Shown here piece after piece: positions 16,226 to 24,571 of a DNA stretch of 64,000 bases. The translations under genes were made by a program, and so were the position numbers. The stretch is from an uncultured Lachnospiraceae bacterium (GTDB taxonomy: Bacteria > Bacillota > Clostridia > Lachnospirales > Lachnospiraceae). The stretch lies in the NCBI GenBank assembly GCA_910577045.1, contig CAJTLB010000004.1:124001-188000 (forward strand), given 5' to 3'. The notes under the pieces are model-generated. The model was given only the letters and a program-made list of their open reading frames with translations. It was not told where the DNA came from and ran no database searches. Each line of letters begins with the position of its first letter. The first letter of the stretch is position 1.

Positions 16226-18259
16226 TTATTTGTCAATTCTATAAAGTTTATCTAGGAACTGGCTTAACTGTCCTTCTTTGGCTGGTTCAAGCGCATCTGC
16301 TTGTTTAAAATTATGCTCTATATTGGCAATATCTCTATTAAATCCGAGAATAAAATTAGTAGCAATTTTATATATAATTTTTGTAGGAGCAAGTCCATAA
16401 ACTTGTTCTTTAAAAATATGTTCCAATCTTTCTTTATCATTGGGATGTTTCTTTTTCATGCCATCGCTCTGATATAGACGCTTCACAATTTCAGCAATAT
16501 ATAAGCCAGACTTCATATATAAATCTATAAAAGTTTGGTCATCTTTATCAAAACATCCCGGATTTTCTGCCTCTAACATATCAACCATTTTTTTTACAAG
16601 CAATTTAGGTGTAAAAATCTGATTTGTTTTTTGTGGAGGAATATAATCAAAAATATCTTCTTTATTTGTTTCCTCAAAATAATTTGCCAGCTTCATTTTT
16701 AAATACAAAAACTCTTTTACAGAATCATCAAATACTACAGGATCAAAAAGCTTTCCTTCAAAATATTTTTTCTCTCCTGTTTCTTGATCTGTATATTCCC
16801 CACCATCACGGAGAAATATAAAATCATCTAAAGAAATACTTGTAACTTCTTTAAATACTTCATCTGGAATCACTTTATCAAAATTTGCAAGTGTAACTGT
16901 TTCATCCCCATAAGCCATCAAAAAAGATGGTATTGTTCTTGAAAAACCTCGGAGATGATCTTTCACAGAATCTTCGATTCCTTTTTTCTCTTGCTCTTTC
17001 TTTTGTGTTTCAACAGTCCTTACAATCTCTTGACCTGCTGATTCTACAAAATTATCAACAGAATTTGATAACGTTTCTTTAAAAGTTTTAAGATTTTTTT
17101 CTTGCCTTTCCTTATATTCCTGGTTTACTGCTACAATTTCTTCTTCTGTTTTACATGCTTCTAAATGTTCTTCGTATTCTTTTTCTAATATATTTTCAGT
17201 AATAGTATATTCTCCATAAGCCTTATTTATCATACGATCAGAATCGTTTTTCAATTTACGTTCAAGCCTATTTTTATCTCCTTTACAGAAATCAGCTCCA
17301 TATTCATTTTGAGCTGTTTCCATCACAATATTAACAGCTTCTTTGTGAAAAATATCTTTTAATATATCAAGTGCATCTTCTTCTGGTTTTTTTTCTGATG
17401 TCTGAATGGAATTTATGGTTTCTTTCAGTTTATTTGGAACATCTTCAAAAATCTTTTCACCAAAAATTTCTGTTGATTTTCCTATTACATAAGAATCCGA
17501 TAGAAAAACTTCTCCATTTTTATCTAATGATAATTTTTCCTCTGTATCTCTTGTTATTTCTATTCCCTTTTTGGGCTTATGTACAGCAGTAAAGTTCTTT
17601 ATCATTTCTATAACTTCTATAGGCGCATGGAACACATTAGAAATATTCTGGAAAAGAAAATCACTCATAAATCCACGTTTAACAACTTCTTTTGAACGAA
17701 TTTTTCTAGGAATAGATAATACTTGTTCTGCATCAAGTTCTATCATTTCCCCATTTTCATCTTCTCCAATTACAGGAAAGAAATTAAGAAGTGTCCTAAC
17801 ATTCTCTTTTCTTTTGTCAGAATTCCCTTTTCCATCAGATGTCTCTGAGGATAAATCATTAGCAAATTCCTCAAAAATAACCAGAGTCCTTGCTGGATCA
17901 AAATCAAATACATATGCATTTTCTTTACGATAAAATTTTCCTGCTTTTGAAAAAGAATAAGGATTTTGCGCACGAAAAGCTGCCTGCATGTACAAAGATG
18001 GACTTTTTACATTACTAAGCATAAGAACAGCTGTCCATTCTGGAATAGTAACACCTGTTGTAAGTTGTCCTACAGATATAGTAATTGTTTTTTCCTTTTC
18101 TACAATAGCTTTTTTTACCTTATCAAATGATTTTTTTGTTTCATCTTGGTTATCTATTTTTCCATCTCCTGCGGCAAGAACAATTTCATAATTTTTAAAA
18201 ACTTCATGTTCCTTTAATTTCTTTGCAAGAGCCTTTGCACTATCAACACGATCTAAAAG
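16226..18259 (-). pseudogene. 3' part of the GIY-YIG/SF2-helicase restriction gene, downstream of an in-frame TGA
   Basis: Continues in the same frame as 18260-19555 after a single TGA codon (18262-18260). The frame has helicase motifs V-VI (TISVGQLTTGVTIPEWTAVLML, then SPSLYMQAAFRAQNP), coiled-coil and linker segments, and a C-terminal methylase-like block (TNQIFTPKLLVKKMVDMLEA, then FIDLYMKSGLYIAEIVKRLYQ). The longest ATG-initiated fragment is 18022-16226 (598 residues), lacking motor domain 1. Restoring the TGA to TGG would give HTFWLLDRVDSAKALA, a plausible uninterrupted protein of about 1,109 residues. The fragment alone is unlikely to be active. Confidence 0.85.
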
Positions 18260-19555
18260 TCAAAATGTATGTCTTAATTCGTTTCTTAATTCTTTCGTTG
18301 AAAAAGGAAACTTCTCTTGTTTTGTCAGGGCATCTAAAAATTTATCCACAGAACTTTCATATTCAAACTTTCCATTTGGTTTTGCTTTAAAAAACTCATT
18401 CAAATCAAAAGCATATTCCTCTGTTTCTCCCTGAATTTCTATTCCTTGTTCTAATTCTTCTTTTACTATTTCAGACATTTGATATGTAAAGAGATTGAGA
18501 TTAGGAAGGCTGCTATATGGATTTTCTGCTTCTTTATCCCAACTTTCTTTTGCTTTTTGTTCATCAGCATATGTCCAGTTAAAAATAGCTTTTTCTGGAA
18601 ATTTATCATTGGCAAGTGCTTTAAAAGGAGTACCAGATAAATGCAAGGTAAATTTACGTCTAATATGATCAAAAGCTACATCTGTTTTATATGTATCTAC
18701 TCCTTCATGTGCTTCATCAATAATAAGAACATCCCATGTTTGCCCTTTTTTTGGATCATCACTTATCTCTACAAGTTTATCATACTGGCCGCCAAAATAA
18801 ATGGAGCCTTTTAAATCTTGTAAACTTACAAATTCTATACAACCTGATATATCATCTGCCCTTGCCGCAATTTTACTATATTCTTCTCTTGTTATTACAT
18901 ATTTTTTCCCTTTAAGTGAATCGGTAGAACTCACAAATAAGTATCCAGATGCTTTTCCTAAAAATTTCTCATAATCCGAATACCAAGAATTTGCTATAGC
19001 GGGTCTATTTGTAACTATCAAAATATTATGTGCATCAATTCGTTTACAAAAATCATATACAGATAAGGTCTTTCCAAAACGAGGCTTTGCATTCCACAAA
19101 AACTCGCCTGAACCATTACTCTTAAAATACTCTATCGTTTGCTCTACAGCCTTATTCTGTTCATTTCTCAAAATATACGAAATTACTTCTCTGTTACTAC
19201 CATCTAGAATTCCCCTATTTTCTTTAAAATCTCTAAAATGTCCTTTTGATGCTACTCCATCTATATGAAACCATTCATGTCCTTCTTCTCGTTCAATCCC
19301 TAATTTACTAAGGTATACATGAAAATCTGTATCATGGAATACTTCCCCTGAACCATCATCAAAAATTGCTGTTCCTTGCCATTCTTTATTATATTTAAGA
19401 CCAGCCGTATGTGTTTGTTGTCTTATTCTCTTATCTACATCTTGTTCTGTATAACCAATTTTTACCCAGCCATCATGCTTTGGAACTTCTGGTGTAGAAT
19501 AAGCATAAATCATAGGAATAATACGGCTTGTAGTTTGTATATTAACCTTGGACAT
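18260..19555 (-). pseudogene. 5' part of a GIY-YIG nuclease / DEAH helicase fusion (restriction subunit), ended by in-frame TGA
   Basis: Encodes 431 residues before the premature stop. Residues about 14-85 form a GIY-YIG (T5orf172-type) nuclease domain: IYAY at 16-19, VKIGY at 31-35, then the arginine-rich RIRQQ. A superfamily 2 helicase follows: Walker A KPRFGKT (about 157-163), DEAH box IIDEAH (about 278-283) and LHLSGTPFK. The start overlaps the methylase stop (TAATG), with AAAGGAG 9 nt upstream. By context it is the restriction/translocase subunit of a phage-defence R-M system. The break before RecA domain 2 predicts loss of translocation, unless TGA is read through or the base is an assembly error. 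Confidence 0.85.
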
Positions 19556-20589
19556 TAATCCATCTCCTTTGCTGTATTTTCTATAAACTTAATCTCCTCC
19601 TCATTCAGACTATATTTCTTATATAATTGTAAATCAATCTCATGAATCGTTTTGTTCCAGTCAATATCAGATTTATTTGAAAAATCTTGAAGTGGAACAT
19701 TTGCCCATTTATCAGGCGCAATATCCTGAGTAATTTTCAATGTACCCAACAAAATTCTTGCGTATTTTGTTTTAATATATTTTAAAGCAGCATTTGCTTC
19801 ATCTTCAGTAGAGAAACATCCAATACTTATAAAAGTTTCAGTAGAACCAGTCATTGGTTTAGCAATTAATGGCTCAGAAAAAACTTCTCCAAGTGTTCCA
19901 GCTCCATTAGATTTTGCTAACAAAATTTTATATTTATTCATATTCACAACATCATTAACATAATCTCTTCTAATATATTTGTATAACCGTTGATTTTTTT
20001 CTCTTCCTAAAATACTAATATACTCAAAGCCATCTTGTGGCTTTTCATCAAAAAATATTTGAGGAAGCCGTTCAAAAATATTTGTAGACATATCATAAGC
20101 ATGCCCTGCACTTAATTGTAAGATTGCCTCTGGATGTTCTTCATGCATCTTAGAAGTTAATCTATACGCAGTACGAGTAACAACAATATCACTAAACTTT
20201 AAAAACATAGGATGTGCTTTCGATTTCTTTAAAATAGAATTTAGTTCTGGATATGCTGTAAATATCTCAACAGCTCCATAATCTTGTTCTTCATCATGAT
20301 ATGTAATCACTACACCACCTTTAATTTCTGTATTACTAAATATCTTACTACTATCCTGTTCGTAATCTAAAATTTTCAAATGTGGATCATTTAACATCTT
20401 TTCATTCCATTGTTTAGGTGTACTACCTGCATTAAATAAAAATCTCGCTGGATGAATCATTTCGACTTTTCTGCCGACTTTATAAGATTCTTCTAAAAAC
20501 CTATGATACACAGGAGGAGCATACCCTTTATTGTCCCCTAACCTATCTTCTTGATATGGTGGATTTCCAATTACATAATCAAATTTCAT
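19555..20589 (-). CDS. Eco57I-type adenine-specific DNA methylase, NPPY/target-recognition portion
   Basis: A 344-residue protein beginning MKFDYVIGNPPYQED. NPPY (residues 9-12) is catalytic motif IV of N6-adenine methylases, followed by a target-recognition-like C-terminal region (YKILLAKSNGAGTLGEVFSEP, then LIAKPMTGSTETFISIG). AdoMet-binding motif I is missing here and lies in the upstream gene. The two are in the same frame, separated only by TAA-GAA. An AGGAG box 8 nt before this ATG supports separate, coupled translation, but a nonsense split of one ancestral gene is also possible. It would protect host DNA or modify targets for the restriction subunit. Confidence 0.85.
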   Translation of the reverse strand: MKFDYVIGNPPYQEDRLGDNKGYAPPVYHRFLEESYKVGRKVEMIHPARFLFNAGSTPKQWNEKMLNDPHLKILDYEQDSSKIFSNTEIKGGVVITYHDEEQDYGAVEIFTAYPELNSILKKSKAHPMFLKFSDIVVTRTAYRLTSKMHEEHPEAILQLSAGHAYDMSTNIFERLPQIFFDEKPQDGFEYISILGREKNQRLYKYIRRDYVNDVVNMNKYKILLAKSNGAGTLGEVFSEPLIAKPMTGSTETFISIGCFSTEDEANAALKYIKTKYARILLGTLKITQDIAPDKWANVPLQDFSNKSDIDWNKTIHEIDLQLYKKYSLNEEEIKFIENTAKEMD

Positions 20590-20592
20590 TTC

Positions 20593-21537
20593 TTATTTCT
20601 CCTTTTTTAGTGACTCAAAAAGAACAGAATGTGATGTTCTCCAATCATATATTCTGCACTTTGGTGATATTGTTTCTGTCTTTTCTTCTTTCATATTTCC
20701 TATTCCATCTATAAAATCAAATAAAGAATATTGATATGTGTCTTCCTCTGGAACTCCTAATGGAACTGCACCTGTTAAGCCATCCATTTGCCATAAATTC
20801 CAAGCTATAATATTTGCTATTTTCTTCAATTCAAAAGCTGTAGGTTCTCTATTCCATTTATAATTCAAATAATCAACAAACGACATAAGAAGATTAATTC
20901 TAGCAATTAAAAGATTATCACCTTGAAACTCATAACCATAAACACTTTGATAAGCCCTAATAATCCAATCCATCCATTCTGTTTCATCATCAGTATTTTC
21001 ATTTATTACCCTAAATTTACGATCAAGAATCCCTATCCTATTTTCTATTTCTATAAATTCACCTGTAGCTGCATCATACCTTGAAACAATAAAAGGTGCT
21101 TCTCCACAAGTTATTTCTAATCGCCTAGAATCAACATATTGTTTCCAAGTTTTTTTCTCAGGAAACGTAATATTTTCAGTTGTTGATTCCCATAATTTTT
21201 CTTTTTCAATATTAAACACATCTTTCCTGCCAAACCATTCCTCATCACAATAATTATTCATCTGATTGCATATCCAAGATGGAGTAAATACTTCAGCACG
21301 GTTCTTTGTACGTTCATGCTGTTGTTCCATAGCTTTCATAATCCTAGGCTGTATTATAATAGAATTAAGCCCTATTATTGCCTCTACAGTTATTTGCCTA
21401 TCATCAGAATATTGGACACCAAAACTCTCATAACTTTTCGTTGCCCAAATAATATTTTTTTTAGTCGTTTTATCTTTCAGTAAGATATTTAGAGTAGTTT
21501 GAACTGGAAAAGATTTTAACTGAATTAATTCTTCCAA
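20593..21537 (-). CDS. R-M system methylase subunit, AdoMet-binding portion
   Basis: A 314-residue protein with EVFTPSWICNQMNNY (about 82-96, the FTP entry segment of type I/IIG methylases), the motif-I-like LEITCGEAPF (about 140-149), GILDRKFRVI, and FQGDNLLIARINLLMSFVDYLNY. It ends at TAA in frame with the following NPPY-containing gene. Start is TTG 21537 behind AAAGGAAAG. First gene of a three-cistron operon driven by a clear sigma-A promoter. Usually such motifs sit in one polypeptide of about 650 residues. Confidence 0.82.
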   Translation of the reverse strand: MEELIQLKSFPVQTTLNILLKDKTTKKNIIWATKSYESFGVQYSDDRQITVEAIIGLNSIIIQPRIMKAMEQQHERTKNRAEVFTPSWICNQMNNYCDEEWFGRKDVFNIEKEKLWESTTENITFPEKKTWKQYVDSRRLEITCGEAPFIVSRYDAATGEFIEIENRIGILDRKFRVINENTDDETEWMDWIIRAYQSVYGYEFQGDNLLIARINLLMSFVDYLNYKWNREPTAFELKKIANIIAWNLWQMDGLTGAVPLGVPEEDTYQYSLFDFIDGIGNMKEEKTETISPKCRIYDWRTSHSVLFESLKKEK

Positions 21538-21609
21538 ATTATCTTTCCTTTCATTTTTAATTAAAACAAGAAGTAATCCTAGCTATATTAATACTTTCCT
21601 TATTTTGTT

Positions 21610-21638
21610 ATTATACTTTTTAAACTATCAAAAAGCAA
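21610..21638 (-). promoter_or_regulatory. Sigma-A promoter of the R-M operon
   Basis: On the minus strand, TTGCTT (21638-21633) and TATAAT (21615-21610) are separated by 17 nt, with start codon TTG 21537 about 70 nt downstream. Confidence 0.65.
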
Positions 21639-21746
21639 CGAAAAACAGTTGTATATTTCACTTGAATCTTGTTATTAGATATGCTATATTCGACATAGAA
21701 AAGGAAAAACCATAGAAGCGGTTTTACCCCAACACATAATTTTTAC

Positions 21747-21801
21747 TTTACCTCTACAATTTATATTGTAAAGGTAAATCGTCAACTATTGACGTAGTTG
21801 A
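21747..21801 (-). terminator. Paired hairpins downstream of the holin-like toxin gene
   Basis: Two adjacent inverted repeats follow the toxin stop on the minus strand. The first is TCAACTA/TAGTTGA with a 6-nt loop (21782-21801). The second is TTTACC/GGTAAA enclosing TACAAT/ATTGTA (21747-21778). The latter is followed by GTAAAAATTATG. They probably terminate or stabilise the small toxin mRNA. Confidence 0.5.
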
Positions 21802-21804
21802 TAG

Positions 21805-21896
21805 CTATTTTCTTTCCTTGAAGATTGTATAACACAATCCTATAAAGGCAACAACGAATATACAAAACTGGAACAAGTCCAAATATGTAACCCCAT
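21805..21896 (-). pseudogene. Holin-like small toxin gene with a one-base deletion
   Basis: On the minus strand a strong AAAGGAGGG site precedes ATG 21896, but the ATG frame closes after 18 codons. One base shifted, the sequence reads GVTYLDLFQFCIF, then VVAFIGLCYTIFKERK and a stop at 21805-21807. This is the single-helix, basic-tailed pattern of putative holin-like/type I toxin peptides. A run of four G after the ATG, where five would join ATG to that frame (MGVTY...), accounts for the shift: 92 nt instead of 93. GCCCTCC (21922-21928 on minus) can pair with GGAGGGC (21903-21909), hiding the ribosome binding site, as in type I toxins. It may be inactive, or toggled by the G-run. Confidence 0.65.
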
Positions 21897-22004
21897 CTTA
21901 TCGCCCTCCTTTCTTTCGTCTGGAGGGCCTTTCACATCCTCTAAAAAAAGAGTAAATCCTCCTTTAACTCTATAAAATACCACTCTATTTCCCTTCCCCA
22001 AGAA

Positions 22005-22292
22005 CTAAAAACCCCTTCCCAGCCACTTAGAAACACAGCAGGGAGCCGATAGCCAATGCAATGGCTTATTCGAAAGAATGGTGTAAATTTCTTAATGCTT
22101 TCTAATTAAACAGCAATAAACGGACAGGACGTCCGTTTAAAGAGCCTCTGCGGCAGGACGCCGCATAGGCTCTGGTTGCGTTCCAAACTGATACCCTATC
22201 CAAAGCATTTAGAAATTACCCATTCTTGAGCGAAGCCATTGCATTGGCTATCGGCTCCCTGCGTCCCCTCCCCTTCTCACTGGTGTTTTTAG
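22005..22292 (-). repeat. Long-hairpin element, copy 2 (core on minus strand)
   Basis: A perfect 30-bp inverted repeat (22038-22067 with 22233-22262) encloses a near-perfect inner stem (about 22074-22101 with 22202-22227). The central 69-nt core (22112-22180) on the minus strand matches copy 1 at 62 positions; all seven differences are transitions. Hairpin I spans 22141-22173 and hairpin II 22117-22139, both with loop GTCCT in core orientation. The outermost CTAAAAAC (22005-22012) pairs with GTTTTTAG (22285-22292), which overlaps the topoisomerase stop codon. The 30-bp arm is unrelated to the 24-bp arm of copy 1. The remaining sequence between 21538 and 22288 holds the R-M promoter and the toxin. 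Confidence 0.85.
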
Positions 22293-24529
22293 ATTCTCAC
22301 CTTCCCCCCTTTTGTATCCCTACCTGTCTGTTTTATTTTCGCCAATAAGACTTCCTTCCCCTTATAAGGAATCGTTTCTTCCTCTCCACAAAGTAAATAG
22401 CAATTCTCCACCTTATCCTTGGCACTTAAATTTATCCCTCTTACTCCCACAGCGCCTTTTTTCTTTTCTGGCACTTCTTCTAATGCAAACCGCAAAAACA
22501 TTCCTTCCTGTGTCTGTAATACTACTTCTTTACAATCCTCTATCACCATTACAGAAACCACCAAATCATTCTCAGCCAGTTTCGTAGCTACTACCGTCTT
22601 ACGTATTACATCAAATTCTGCTGCATCTACTTGTTTTACCATACCCTGTTCTGTTACAAAGAAAAGTTTCTTCCCTTTTAGCCAGCCAGATGGCATTATG
22701 CCAGCTATCCGTTCCCCTGAACTAGAATAATTACCTAGATTATCAATAGGCTGCCCCTTGTCCCTCAATTTCCCTGCTGGAATATCTAATATTTTTACCT
22801 GATGCAATACGCCTGTATCTGTAAATAAACAAATCCGATCCGTATTCATACAGCGGAATACATACTTGCTCTCATTATCTACTGTTTCTTGGTTTCTTTC
22901 ATATATAGAAACATCCAGAGTCTTTGCATATCCAAACCGATCCATAGTAAAAACCACCTCTTGTTCTACTAACGCCTCTTCCTCATATACAGCCTCTTTT
23001 CCATCCTCAATTATCGTTTTCCGTTCCAAAGCAAACTCTTTGCGGATAGCCTCTAAATCTTTTTTAATCACTTTAATCATAGAAGCATGGTTTTCTAAAA
23101 TATCTTGGTAATTGGCTATATTCTTTAAAATACCCGCATACTCTTTCTGCAGTGCTTCTAATTCTAACCCTATTAATTTCTGCAGGCGCAATTCTAAAAT
23201 AGCGGCAGCCTGCCTTTCTGTAAAATCCAGTTTTTTTGCCTGTTTTTCTGCTGTTTTTGTTTTAAATTGAATCCCTGCCGTAGCCCCAGTGGTTAAACAT
23301 GCCTTTACTTCTTTTAAAGACTTACTGCCCCGGATTATTTCTATAATTAAATCTAAAATATCATATGCCCGTATTAAACCTTCCCGGACTTCTTTTTTCT
23401 CTAGTTCTCTTTCCAACAAATATTTATATTTCCTAGAAGCTAATTCAATCTGGAAATCCACATGATGTACAATAATATCCTTAAGGCTTAACCTTTCTGG
23501 CTTTCCGTCTACAATAGCAAGCATATTTACGCCAAAAGTATCTTCCAGCTTTGTTTTTTTATACAATAAATTTAAAAGCTTGTCTACATCTGCATTTTTT
23601 CGGATTTCTAATACAATCCGAAGCCCTTCTTTTGAGCTTTCATTGGAAATATCCACAATATCTGTTGTTTTTTTTGTTTCTACAAGTGTTGCTACATCAG
23701 ACAAAAACTTTCCTAAATTAGAGCCAATTAATGTATATGGGATTTCTGTAATTACAAGCCTGTCCTTATCTCCCCGTTTCTGACCATGTTCTAATTCTAC
23801 CTTGCCACGGACTTTGATTTTCCCACTTCCGGTTTCATAAATTTCCTGTAATTCTTTTTGGTTAATTACAATGCCGCCAGTAGGGAAATCAGGCCCTTTT
23901 ACATATTTCATTAACTCTTTTACTGAAATATCATTGTTATCTAAATATGCCTCTATCGCTAAAATTACTTCATTTAAGTTATGTGGAGGGATAGAAGTAG
24001 TCATGCCTACTGCAATTCCATCTGCCCCATTTACTAATAAATTCGGCACACGTACTGGGAGTACCTCTGGCTCTTTTTCTGTTTCATCAAAGTTTGGAAG
24101 AAAATTAATAATATTTTTATCCAAATCTTTTAAATATACTTCTTGTGTAAATTTCTTTAAGCGCGCCTCTGTATAACGCATGGCAGCAGCCCCATCCCCT
24201 TCTATAGAACCAAAATTACCATGCCCATCTACCAATGCCATCCCTTTTTTAAAGTCCTGCTCCATTACTACTAATGCTTCATAAATAGAGCTGTCGCCAT
24301 GGGGATGGTATTTACCCATAGTATCTCCTACAATCCTTGCTGACTTTCTATGTGGCTTGTCATACTGGAGCCCAAGCTCATACATAGAATACAGCACCCT
24401 CCTTTGTACTGGCTTTAATCCATCCCTAACATCTGGTATTGCCCTTGCTGTAATTACACTCATTGCATAATCTACAAAGCTTTTCTGCATAACCTCTGCG
24501 TACTCTGTTGTAATAATTTGTTCCGCCAT
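22289..24529 (-). CDS. parC: Type IIA DNA topoisomerase subunit A (topoisomerase IV ParC-like)
   Basis: DNA-cleaving subunit of a type IIA topoisomerase, 746 residues from the chosen start. It shows the quinolone-region motif KYHPHGDSSIYEALV, DGHGNFGSIEGDGAAAMRYTEARL with the catalytic tyrosine, IPPHNLNEVI and a beta-pinwheel C-terminal domain. No QRRGGKG GyrA box is evident, and the short C-terminus and location away from dnaA/recF favour ParC over GyrA. ATG 24529 is preferred to ATG 24571 because of its GAAAGGA site. It follows the subunit B gene directly. Confidence 0.88.
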   Translation of the reverse strand: MAEQIITTEYAEVMQKSFVDYAMSVITARAIPDVRDGLKPVQRRVLYSMYELGLQYDKPHRKSARIVGDTMGKYHPHGDSSIYEALVVMEQDFKKGMALVDGHGNFGSIEGDGAAAMRYTEARLKKFTQEVYLKDLDKNIINFLPNFDETEKEPEVLPVRVPNLLVNGADGIAVGMTTSIPPHNLNEVILAIEAYLDNNDISVKELMKYVKGPDFPTGGIVINQKELQEIYETGSGKIKVRGKVELEHGQKRGDKDRLVITEIPYTLIGSNLGKFLSDVATLVETKKTTDIVDISNESSKEGLRIVLEIRKNADVDKLLNLLYKKTKLEDTFGVNMLAIVDGKPERLSLKDIIVHHVDFQIELASRKYKYLLERELEKKEVREGLIRAYDILDLIIEIIRGSKSLKEVKACLTTGATAGIQFKTKTAEKQAKKLDFTERQAAAILELRLQKLIGLELEALQKEYAGILKNIANYQDILENHASMIKVIKKDLEAIRKEFALERKTIIEDGKEAVYEEEALVEQEVVFTMDRFGYAKTLDVSIYERNQETVDNESKYVFRCMNTDRICLFTDTGVLHQVKILDIPAGKLRDKGQPIDNLGNYSSSGERIAGIMPSGWLKGKKLFFVTEQGMVKQVDAAEFDVIRKTVVATKLAENDLVVSVMVIEDCKEVVLQTQEGMFLRFALEEVPEKKKGAVGVRGINLSAKDKVENCYLLCGEEETIPYKGKEVLLAKIKQTGRDTKGGKVRI

Positions 24530-24571
24530 ATCCCGATCCTTTCTGTTAATTGTTAAATCCCCTATTTCCAT

